Source: CAYXRK01 sp964467615 (GTDB lineage Bacteria > Hydrogenedentota > Hydrogenedentia > Hydrogenedentales > GCA-2746185). From it: DNA of 64,000 nt. The notes under the pieces were generated by a model. The model saw only the letters and a program-made list of their open reading frames with translations. It was not told the DNA's origin and searched no databases. The DNA lies in assembly GCA_964467615.1 (NCBI GenBank), contig CAYXRK010000004.1, positions 1 to 64,000 on the forward strand. Direction: 5' to 3'. Of this stretch, positions 57,545-64,000 are shown piece after piece; position 1 is the stretch's first letter; each line of letters begins with the position of its first letter. The translations under genes were made by a program, and so were the position numbers.

Positions 57545-59071
57545 TTACGCCTCCTGCACGAACCAATCCTGCACGAAGTTGCCGTGGAAGCCGAGGGGGA
57601 AGTGGTTGCCGGTCCATATGCGGGCGGCGAACTCGAGCGACGCGGCATCCACGATTTCGAGGAACGTCTCGTCGCGAGCACCGTCGTAGCCGAGCGCGAG
57701 GAGCCAGCCTTCTCCTTCGGCATCATTGCCGGGGCGCGGCACGTACACAGCCTCACCCAAGGCGCGGCCTTCGCTGACGTTGTATTCACTCGTCGTGCCG
57801 CGGACCAGATCGTGACGAACGATGTTCGAATTGGCGAGAAAATCAGATGAGTCGCGGCCCTCGAGCGCGTACAGGTAGCGCACTTCTTCGCCGCTGCGGC
57901 GGATGTCGAAGCGGGGCAATTCCTGGTTCTCGCCCATGACGCCGCGCTTGAGGACTTCGCCTTTCGCCAAGTCGATGACGAGGCGCGTGACCTCGGTCGG
58001 CGTGTAGGGGTTCGCGTCCGGCTTGCCGAAACGGTTGATCACGTCGATGATGCTGCCGTTCGGCGTTAGGATGGAATCGACCACGAGCTTGCCGTCGGCG
58101 GCGAAGGCGTTGCCGTTGTGAAAGACCATGCTCGCGGGCTGGTTCACGGTGATCGGTTCGGACTTGCCGTCGCGGCCGAGAATGAGGAAGCGCAGCGGTT
58201 CCTTCTCGAAGTACTCGAGCGCGTCGCCGATGGTGGTCTTGCCGGTAAGCATGTCGCCGAGGCGGTACTTGACCGGCGGAATCGCGAAGACGATGTGGTC
58301 CTTCGAGATGAACATGTCGTGGATCATGAAGTAGCCCGGCTGCGGCAGTTTGTACAACTGCGTGACCGTGCCGTCCTGCTCCATGCGGTAGACGCAGAGC
58401 GCCATCGTCGGGCCTTGCTCGACGCCATAACCAAACGCCTCGCCGGTGGCCGGGTCGTACTTCGGGTGCGCGGTGAAGGACATCGTTTCGGAAAGGCCGC
58501 CCTTGAAGTCGTAGTCGCCGAGGTAGGCGAGCGTCTTCGGATCGATCGCGGTCGGATGGCCGCCCTCCGATAGGCCGAGCAACTTGCCGTCGAAGGGGAT
58601 GATGTTGACGTTCGCCTGGTTTTTGTATTTGTAGGGGCCGGGGCCGGGCGCGTGCGTGCCGAACTCGGAGTAGATCATCTTGCCGGCCTTCTGCTCCTCG
58701 ATGCGCTCGGGCGTTTGGATGTAGTTCGCGCGCAGCCAGACGTTGCCGTCGCGGAAGCTGTAGCCGGAGACGAAGGCGTCGCCGTCGAAGAGATGGTTGA
58801 ATTGGACGCCGAAGCGTTCCTTCTCGCCGGGCGCGGTGCGGTAGAGCGTACCGTGCAATTCCTTGGGGACTTCGCCCTCGACTTGGGTCAGCTTCCAAGC
58901 GCCCTCAGCGCCTGCGTTGCGATGGGCCCTATAGCCCAGGCGGCGCGGATCCTCGCTAAGCGCCATAGCCACGGTCTGGCCGTCGATGTAGCCCAACGCG
59001 CCCAGCGTCGCGACGAGTTTCCCGAAATCCCTGCGCGTCATTCCACTGCTGATACTCTTCGATTTTTTCAT
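57545..59071 (-). CDS. Carotenoid oxygenase (RPE65/CCD family), Tat-exported
   Basis: 508 residues. The N-terminus SSGMTRRDFGKLVATLGALG is a Tat-type signal. The iron-ligand His residues appear in FTAHPKYD, FMIHDMFI, MVFHNGNAF and GFHGNFVQDWF, and GEVPKELHGTLYRTAPG with LFDGDAFVSGYSF are typical of the carotenoid cleavage dioxygenase propeller. It cleaves carotenoids, apocarotenoids or stilbene-like substrates; export is unusual for the family but seen in some bacteria. The TetR gene lies 32 nt upstream in the same direction. Confidence 0.92.
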   Translation of the reverse strand: MKKSKSISSGMTRRDFGKLVATLGALGYIDGQTVAMALSEDPRRLGYRAHRNAGAEGAWKLTQVEGEVPKELHGTLYRTAPGEKERFGVQFNHLFDGDAFVSGYSFRDGNVWLRANYIQTPERIEEQKAGKMIYSEFGTHAPGPGPYKYKNQANVNIIPFDGKLLGLSEGGHPTAIDPKTLAYLGDYDFKGGLSETMSFTAHPKYDPATGEAFGYGVEQGPTMALCVYRMEQDGTVTQLYKLPQPGYFMIHDMFISKDHIVFAIPPVKYRLGDMLTGKTTIGDALEYFEKEPLRFLILGRDGKSEPITVNQPASMVFHNGNAFAADGKLVVDSILTPNGSIIDVINRFGKPDANPYTPTEVTRLVIDLAKGEVLKRGVMGENQELPRFDIRRSGEEVRYLYALEGRDSSDFLANSNIVRHDLVRGTTSEYNVSEGRALGEAVYVPRPGNDAEGEGWLLALGYDGARDETFLEIVDAASLEFAARIWTGNHFPLGFHGNFVQDWFVQEA

Positions 59072-59103
59072 GGCCTTTCGCTCCTCTGGTTGCCGAACGC
59101 GTA

Positions 59104-59724
59104 TTAGACCGCCGCACCCTCGCTGAGGTTTACGGTGTTCACTTTTTGATTGCCGATGCCCTGCATCAAATGGTCAAACGAGTTGAAAAATAGTTCGCGA
59201 AATTCCGCTTCTTCCATGCCTAATCGGCCACTCAAGTATAGCGTGACCAGCCCGTGACTGTGCGCCCAGATCGCGGTCGCGACCGATTCGGGGTCGCCTG
59301 GTTTCAGGATGCTGGCCTGCATGCACTCGCGCACTCTATCCGTGATGAACTGAAAGGTGGCGTTTCCGGCCTTCGAATGCGTCAACGATTCGGTCTCGAC
59401 CATCGGAGCGCACGGCAATACGAAGATAATCTCGTAATATTTGGGCTGTTCCAGGGCGAAATTGACGTATCCAAGACCGCTTGAACGCAGCCGCTCCTCG
59501 GGTGTGTTTCCGGAGAGGCTGTCGTAGAGGTACGTTCCGAAAATGCGGAAGCCTTCCGCCATGACCGCCGATAGCAGCTCGTCCTTGCTCCGAAAGTGCC
59601 GGTAGATCGCAGGCGCGGTCAGCCCGACCCGCGCGGCGACTTTGCGCATCGACACGCCGGACAACCCCTCCTCCAGGAAGAGGTCGCGGGCGCTTTCAAG
59701 GATCCGAACCGGCGCGGTAGCCAT
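59104..59724 (-). CDS. TetR-family repressor
   Basis: 206 residues. The N-terminal helix-turn-helix reads SGVSMRKVAARVGLTAPAIYRHFRSKDELLSAVM. The C-terminal ligand domain includes ATAIWAHSHGLVTLYLSGRLG, like the WHG-type TetR C-domain. It probably controls itself and the carotenoid oxygenase gene that follows. Confidence 0.92.
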   Translation of the reverse strand: MATAPVRILESARDLFLEEGLSGVSMRKVAARVGLTAPAIYRHFRSKDELLSAVMAEGFRIFGTYLYDSLSGNTPEERLRSSGLGYVNFALEQPKYYEIIFVLPCAPMVETESLTHSKAGNATFQFITDRVRECMQASILKPGDPESVATAIWAHSHGLVTLYLSGRLGMEEAEFRELFFNSFDHLMQGIGNQKVNTVNLSEGAAV

Positions 59725-59735
59725 CGCGCGAACAG

Positions 59736-59743
59736 TGTTAACA
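59736..59743. promoter_or_regulatory. Candidate TetR operator
   Basis: The palindrome TGTTAACA (within CAGTGTTAACATTTC) lies 11 nt upstream of the TetR start codon and about 70 nt before the divergent protease gene. Only an 8-bp core is symmetric, so this is suggestive. Confidence 0.35.
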
Positions 59744-59814
59744 TTTCAATGGGCCCTTGTCAAGTACGAGGCGATGGCGAGGCGACTTGGCCGAGATCGG
59801 ATATAGTGTTGGGC

Positions 59815-60165
59815 ATGACATTCATCGAGGGCGCTGTGACCGGCCCCGCGAACGAGAGCCGCGTGGTCGAGTTTCTCGTTGATAGCGGCGCGGCGTACTC
59901 GTTGTTGCCCGAGGCGGATTGGAAGGCCATCGGGCTTACGCCGCGACGAAAGATGACGTTTACGCTCGCCGACGGCACGCACATCGTGCGGCGAATTTCG
60001 GAATGCCTCTTCAATGTCGCGGGAGAAGAAGCCCACTCGCCCGTCGTTCTTGGCGAGCCGGGCGACAACCAAGCGCTGCTTGGCGCGGCGACGCTAGAAA
60101 CGATTGGTCTCGTGCTCGATCCGTTCAAACGCGAACTGCGCCCGATGCAGGCGCGGTTAGCGTAG
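59815..60165 (+). CDS. Retropepsin-like aspartyl protease domain protein
   Basis: 116 residues from the ATG at 59815. VVEFLVDSGAAYSLLPEADW carries the DSG catalytic motif of retropepsin-like aspartyl proteases, followed by LADGTHIVRRISEC and LLGAATLETIGLVLDP, the psi-loop region. It is a single-domain enzyme that would act as a homodimer. No signal peptide is visible. Confidence 0.85.
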   Translation: MTFIEGAVTGPANESRVVEFLVDSGAAYSLLPEADWKAIGLTPRRKMTFTLADGTHIVRRISECLFNVAGEEAHSPVVLGEPGDNQALLGAATLETIGLVLDPFKRELRPMQARLA

Positions 60166-60559
60166 CAAGCTGAACTGGGCTACGCCGCCCGTTTCTCCGA
60201 CGCCGACAAGATGCACTCGCGCGTGTAACGCACGTTCCCGAACCATCCCAGGTGCGGGACCTGGCACGAGCGTTCGAGCCTATAGCCGCGCATCCGCGTG
60301 AGCCACCACATCCGAAGGCGCGACGAGGTGCGTATCGTGCCGGGCCGGGGAAGTATGGGCACGAGGAGACTCATTGAGGAAGCGGCCAGTTCGTTGCGAG
60401 TAACACTGTTCATGCATACACAAGAGCAAGCCGCGGGCCAACTAAAGAATCCCACAAAGTGCGCTGATTTTGGTGGGTGGGATAGGATTGCTGGCCGGCG
60501 TGGATACGTAAACGTCACTCAACGCCGGAAAACGTCACAAATTCGTAGGGTGCGCATCC
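60166..60559. other. 394-bp region without a supported gene
   Basis: A minus-strand frame (60180-60518) is open, ending in a Trp/Arg/Cys-rich segment (VPHLGWFGNVRYTRECIL), but it lacks a clear ribosome site or a family, so it is not called. No repeats or promoters stand out. Confidence 0.4.
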
Positions 60560-61096
60560 ATGATTCCAAAAGTTGTTTCCAACTCGTTTTGCGCGCTCGC
60601 GTGCGCGATGGGTTTCTCCGCTTACGGTGAAGACGGCGCGAAGGCCGACGCGTCGAAGCGCGTGCGCGAAGTTTTTACCGCAATCCACGAGCAGGGCCTC
60701 GACTTTGTCGATACCGCATACTCCGAAGACGCGACCTTCATCAATCCGCTCGGCGAAGTGAAGGGGCGCGCAGACCTCCGCGCGTGGTATGAAAACCTGT
60801 ACTCAAATGTCAGCGAGATCGCGTTCGAAATCCAAGAGGAACACGCGGACGGCGCAGCGTACTTCGTGACGTGGGTGATGACGATCAAAGCGCCCAAACT
60901 CGAAAGCGGCAAAGTGATTTCCGTTTCCGGCGCATCGTTGTTGCGGTTTGACGACGCCGGCGAAGTCGTCTTTCAGCGCGACTATTTCGACATGGGTGAG
61001 TTTGTGTACGAGCACGTGAGCGTCCTGCGGATGCTCGTGAATCGCGCGAAAAAACGCATCACACCGCAAGAGGCAGGGAATAGGCGAGACGATTAG
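60560..61096 (+). CDS. NTF2/SnoaL-like protein with signal peptide
   Basis: 178 residues. An N-terminal SFCALACAMGFSAYGE looks like a cleaved signal. The rest follows the NTF2-like cone fold: VFTAIHEQGLDFVDTAYSEDATFINPLGEVKGRADLRAWYENLYSNV and GASLLRFDDAGEVVFQRDYFD, as in SnoaL/ketosteroid-isomerase-type proteins. Ligand or reaction unknown. It overlaps the convergent AAA_14 gene by 4 nt. Confidence 0.8.
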   Translation: MIPKVVSNSFCALACAMGFSAYGEDGAKADASKRVREVFTAIHEQGLDFVDTAYSEDATFINPLGEVKGRADLRAWYENLYSNVSEIAFEIQEEHADGAAYFVTWVMTIKAPKLESGKVISVSGASLLRFDDAGEVVFQRDYFDMGEFVYEHVSVLRMLVNRAKKRITPQEAGNRRDD

Positions 61097-62337
61097 AACG
61101 CCGCGAACGGAATCGCGGTTACGCCGGGCGCCAACGGCAACGTAATCGTTCCCGGATGTACGACGTATCCATGCGCGGCGCGGTCTCCGAGGTCTTCGCG
61201 AAACGCCGCGATGCCCTTGGCCATGCCCGGATTTGGCGTTCCCGACAGCTTCACTTCGATGGGAACCAGCAAGCCGCGCCACTCGACGACGAAATCGACT
61301 TCGGATCCTTGGGTAGTTCTCCAGAAGAATATCTGCGGGTTCTCTCCGCGGTGCAGCAGCGTCTTGAACAATTCGGAAAGGACCGCGGTCTCGAATATAG
61401 CGCCCGCCATCGGGCCTGATGCGGCGTGACTGGGATCGGCTAGTCCGGACAGGTGGCACAGCGTCCCAACGTCGGTAAAATAAACTTTCGGGATCTTGAC
61501 CAAGCGTTTACCGACGTTCGCGTGATATGGCCGCACCACGAGGACCTGATACGTGGCCTCCAACACGGACAGCCACGCTTTGATCGTGTTGAGTGACGTC
61601 CCCAAATCGCGGCCGAGGTCCGCCAAGTTGAGCAGTTGGCCGCTCCGCGCCGCGAGCATGCGCAAGAGGCCTTGAAACAGTGTCAGGTCGCCGACTTGCC
61701 GGATCGAACGAACGTCGCGCTCGAGATAAGTCTGAATATAGCTGGCGTGCCACAGCGCGGAATCTCGCTTGGGACTCGCTGCGAGCTCGGGAAAGTTGCC
61801 GCGCAAGAAGCTCTTCCACAATCGTGCGCCTGACAGCGCTGTCAACGATTTGGCGGGCGTACGGACTCGGCCGCCGGGTGACCGCTCCCAACACAGCGGT
61901 GCGCGCATGCGGCCGAGCATCTCTCTGAACGTCAGCGGCAACAGCCGGAGCATGGCCGCGCGCCCCGCGAGGGACTCCGTAACGCGTTCGGCCAGGACGA
62001 TGTTTTGCGATCCCGTGATCAAATACTGGCCGGGCGTGTGACGGTCCTGATCGATTCGCTCTTTGATGTACATCAACAAGTCCGGCGCATACTGAATCTC
62101 ATCGAGGATGACCGGCGGCGGATACGCTGCCAAGAACCCCCTCGGATCGGAAGCCGCCGCGAGTTGCACATCAGGCGTTTCGAGCGAGATGTAGCCGTAG
62201 CGGCCCTTGAAGAGAGAACGCAAAAGCGTCGTCTTGCCCGATTGGCGCGGGCCCGTAACGACGACGGCGGGAAACTCTTTTGCGGCGCGCGCGACAGCGG
62301 TTTCGAGCGCTCGCCGTATGTAACGGTGTTGCGGCAT
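61093..62337 (-). CDS. AAA_14/DUF4143 ATPase with nuclease-like C-terminus (second copy)
   Basis: 414 residues. VVVTGPRQSGKTTLLRSLF is Walker A, PVILDEIQYAPDL Walker B, QYLITGSQNIVL sensor 1. GRDLGTSLNTIKAWLSVLEATY is the winged-helix part and FFWRTTQGSEVDFVVEWRG...VPIEVKLSG the DUF4143 PD-(D/E)xK-like core. It is only distantly similar to the copy at 54867, so they are not a recent duplication. The ATG has no ribosome site and sits 8 nt after a 41-bp perfect palindrome. Confidence 0.9.
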   Translation of the reverse strand: MPQHRYIRRALETAVARAAKEFPAVVVTGPRQSGKTTLLRSLFKGRYGYISLETPDVQLAAASDPRGFLAAYPPPVILDEIQYAPDLLMYIKERIDQDRHTPGQYLITGSQNIVLAERVTESLAGRAAMLRLLPLTFREMLGRMRAPLCWERSPGGRVRTPAKSLTALSGARLWKSFLRGNFPELAASPKRDSALWHASYIQTYLERDVRSIRQVGDLTLFQGLLRMLAARSGQLLNLADLGRDLGTSLNTIKAWLSVLEATYQVLVVRPYHANVGKRLVKIPKVYFTDVGTLCHLSGLADPSHAASGPMAGAIFETAVLSELFKTLLHRGENPQIFFWRTTQGSEVDFVVEWRGLLVPIEVKLSGTPNPGMAKGIAAFREDLGDRAAHGYVVHPGTITLPLAPGVTAIPFAAF

Positions 62338-62345
62338 GGGAGAAT

Positions 62346-62386
62346 ATTTGTGTAATTATGCATTCGGAATGCATAATTACACAAAT
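62346..62386. promoter_or_regulatory. 41-bp perfect palindrome before the second AAA_14 gene
   Basis: ATTTGTGTAATTATGCATTC (62346-62365), one central G, and its exact reverse complement (62367-62386). AT-rich against a GC-rich background and ending 8 nt before the ATG at 62337, it is most easily read as an operator or promoter of the ATPase gene. It could also act as a bidirectional hairpin after serC transcription. Confidence 0.85.
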
Positions 62387-62409
62387 TCGCCCGGGCCGCA
62401 CGCAGGCGA

Positions 62410-63489
62410 TCAGCCGTTTTTCGCCTCGAAATCCCTCATGAACGCGACGAGCGCGTCGACCCCCTCGATCGGAAACGCGTTGTAGATGGACGCGCGTATC
62501 CCGCCGACGGAGCGATGCCCCTTCAGGCCGCTGAGGCCCGCGGCCTCGGACTCCTTGGCGAATTTGGATTCGAGTTCCGGCGTGGGCAGGTTGAACGTGA
62601 CGTTCATCGTCGAGCGATGCGCCGTGTCCGCCGCGCCGCGGTAGAACCCGCTCGCATCGATCGCGTCGTACAGCTTCTTCGCCTTCGCATCGTTGATCTC
62701 TTGCATCGCGCCCACGCCGCCCTTCGCCTTGACCCAGCGCGTGACGAGACAGACGAGGTACACGGCAAACGTCGGCGGTGTGTTGTAGAGGCTCTCGCCC
62801 TCGATGTGCGTGCGATACTGCCAATACGCGGGCAGCGTCTTGCTTCCCTTCTCGGCAAACGCTTTGTCGATGAACGCGATGGTCACGCCCGAGGGCCCGA
62901 GGTTCTTCTGCGCGCCCGCGTAGATGAGGGCGAACTTGGACACATCGATCGGGCGGGACAAAATGTCCGATGACATATCGCAAACCAAGGGCGCGGCGGA
63001 CTCGGGGAACGCTTTCCATTGCGCGCCTGAAATAGTCTCATTGCTGGTAATGTGTAGATATGCCGCGTCGGATGTTTGTTTGAGATCGGCCTGCGTGGGT
63101 ACGCGACACGGCCGCGCCTTGTTCGTGTCGGCGGCGACGTTGACCTTTCCGACGCACTTCGCCTCGCTGATCGCCTTGTCGCCCCAGGCGCCCGAGTTGG
63201 TGTAGTCCGCCGTCTGGCCCGCGCCGAGGAAGTTCGCGGGCGCCATCGCGAATTGATGGCTCGCGCCGCCTTGGAGGAACAGCACCTCGTGGCTATTGGG
63301 AGCGCCAAGCAATTCGCGCAGGTTCGCCGTGGCTTCGCGGTGGACCGCCTCGTATTCCTTGCCGCGATGGCTCATTTCCATGATCGACATGCCGGTGCTC
63401 TGGAAATCGAGCAGTTCCGCTTGCGCCTGCTGTAACACTTCTTTTGGCAGGATCGCCGGTCCGGCGCTGAAATTGTAAATAGGGGCCAT
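62410..63489 (-). CDS. serC: SerC, phosphoserine aminotransferase
   Basis: 359 residues from the ATG at 63489 (MAPIYNFSAGPAILPKEVL), with GAAAGG 6-7 nt upstream; the longer frame to 63519 is not needed. PLP enzyme features: EVLFLQGGASHQFAM, DMSSDILSRPIDVSKFALIYAGAQKNLGPSGV with the PLP lysine, and GLKGHRSVGGIRASIYNA. It converts 3-phosphohydroxypyruvate and glutamate to phosphoserine in serine synthesis, and may also serve pyridoxal biosynthesis. Confidence 0.96.
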   Translation of the reverse strand: MAPIYNFSAGPAILPKEVLQQAQAELLDFQSTGMSIMEMSHRGKEYEAVHREATANLRELLGAPNSHEVLFLQGGASHQFAMAPANFLGAGQTADYTNSGAWGDKAISEAKCVGKVNVAADTNKARPCRVPTQADLKQTSDAAYLHITSNETISGAQWKAFPESAAPLVCDMSSDILSRPIDVSKFALIYAGAQKNLGPSGVTIAFIDKAFAEKGSKTLPAYWQYRTHIEGESLYNTPPTFAVYLVCLVTRWVKAKGGVGAMQEINDAKAKKLYDAIDASGFYRGAADTAHRSTMNVTFNLPTPELESKFAKESEAAGLSGLKGHRSVGGIRASIYNAFPIEGVDALVAFMRDFEAKNG

Positions 63490-63643
63490 CGAGGACCTTT
63501 CAGGAGTCGCGAGAAACACGTGCCGACGCGACAGCGCCCGGCGGAGCGGACACTATAAGCAAGCGCCATGCGCATCCGCAATCGCCGTTGACTTCCGAAA
63601 TCGCGGCTGAGTATGGTCAACGGAACACGAAGGAGATCGTACT

Positions 63644-64000
63644 GTGCAAAAGCAATACCTCAACCCGATGAAGGAATGGCGGTACACGAACACCGTGACC
63701 GCGTCCGCCAATGGCATGAAGACGATTCACGTATCCGGCCAGATTGGCCAGGGCGATTCGCACCAGACCCAAGCAGAGGACGCGTTCAAGAAGATCGCCG
63801 CAGAGTTGGCGGCAGCCGGCGCGACGCACGAGGACGTCGTCAAGCTCAACGTGTACATCGTGAACTTGTCGCAGGACGCCATCGTGGGCGTGGCCCGCGC
63901 CAAAGGGAAGTTCTTCACCGCCGAAGATCAACCGGCTTCGACCTGGGTCGGCGTGACGGGCCTCGTCGCGCCCGGAGCACTGGTCGAGATCGAAGCGGTG
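63644..64000 (+). CDS. RidA/YjgF-family protein, 3' partial
   Basis: 119 codons from a GTG at 63644, AAGGAG 8 nt upstream, open to the window end. TIHVSGQIGQGDSHQTQAEDAF KKIAAELAAAG, EDVVKLNVYIVNLS and PASTWVGVTGLVAPGALVEIEAV follow the Rid fold. Archetypal RidA deaminates 2-aminoacrylate from PLP enzymes; the usual Arg in the C-terminal motif (R-x-x-V) is not seen here (the segment reads PASTWVGV), so it may be a non-RidA subgroup. Confidence 0.85.
   Translation, partial: MQKQYLNPMKEWRYTNTVTASANGMKTIHVSGQIGQGDSHQTQAEDAFKKIAAELAAAGATHEDVVKLNVYIVNLSQDAIVGVARAKGKFFTAEDQPASTWVGVTGLVAPGALVEIEAV

Noticed and set aside
60180..60518. 112-codon minus-strand open frame with a Trp/Cys-rich C-terminus
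   Set aside because: The tail (VPHLGWFGNVRYTRECIL) looks almost plausible, but there is no ribosome site, no domain, and the first half is low-quality sequence; left as unannotated.

Overview
This 64 kb window is a GC-rich bacterial chromosome segment from a draft or metagenome assembly; it contains one scaffold gap of exactly 100 N. No rRNA or tRNA gene, CRISPR array, transposase or integrase was seen. The gene content suggests a didermic, aerobically respiring, meso-DAP-peptidoglycan bacterium: a mur/fts cluster whose MurE carries DNPR, alternative complex III with an A2-type caa3 oxidase, and ornithine-lipid-type acyltransferases. A lineage such as Hydrogenedentota or a PVC-adjacent phylum would fit, but that is inference from gene content and style, not a phylogenetic result. 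Layout. 1-1366: the 5' part of a minus-strand zinc dehydrogenase that runs off the window and carries an in-frame block of palindromic repeats. 1780-8141: plus-strand genes (a TP-rich membrane coiled-coil protein, a probable lipoprotein, a zinc-ribbon protein, MoaE and a propeller/phosphoesterase). 8138-20450: minus-strand division and cell-wall cluster mraZ-STAS-rsmH-ftsL-ftsI-murE-murF-mraY-murD-ftsW-murG, mostly overlapping or abutting genes behind a TTGACA-17-TAGAGT promoter that coincides with GTGG-type MraZ boxes. 20752-20979: a lone AtpZ/AtpI-like gene. 21047-33938: a minus-strand respiratory operon of twelve tightly packed genes, ActA-B-C-D-E-F, a small membrane protein, SCO and CoxB-A-C-D, ending at a strong hairpin. 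34607-36104: ScpA and YraN. Accessory part. 36509-37799 looks like an integrase-less integron cassette array (a Cys-rich protein, a 15-codon mini-ORF, a SUFU-domain protein) bounded by GTTRRRY/RYYYAAC core sites. It abuts a translationally coupled minus-strand trio: dGTPase-like HD protein, pol-beta-type nucleotidyltransferase, MnmG. 42102-45678 holds a BP74-like lipoprotein, a frameshifted MerR with the complete mercury-type Cys triad, a MerR-type 20-bp-spacer promoter in front of a Cys-rich exported protein, and a cupredoxin-like protein. 45692-49781 is a four-gene operon: NRDE/TANGO2, a DedA-ATP-grasp fusion, and OlsB- and OlsA-like acyltransferases. 49883-54831 holds a 4-TM protein, a DinB-like protein, a second cassette-like locus around a 2-TM protein, a discoidin-like secreted protein and a TIGR03663-like glycosyltransferase containing another palindromic repeat. 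54867-64000 holds two AAA_14/DUF4143 ATPases, each preceded by a striking palindromic operator (a four-unit array, and a 41-bp perfect palindrome), plus an alpha/beta hydrolase, a HEAT-like micro-ORF, a carotenoid oxygenase with TetR, an aspartyl protease, an NTF2-like protein, SerC and RidA. The most unusual signals are the coding palindromic repeats, the orphan cassettes, the dGTPase/nucleotidyltransferase/MnmG trio and the palindrome-preceded ATPases.
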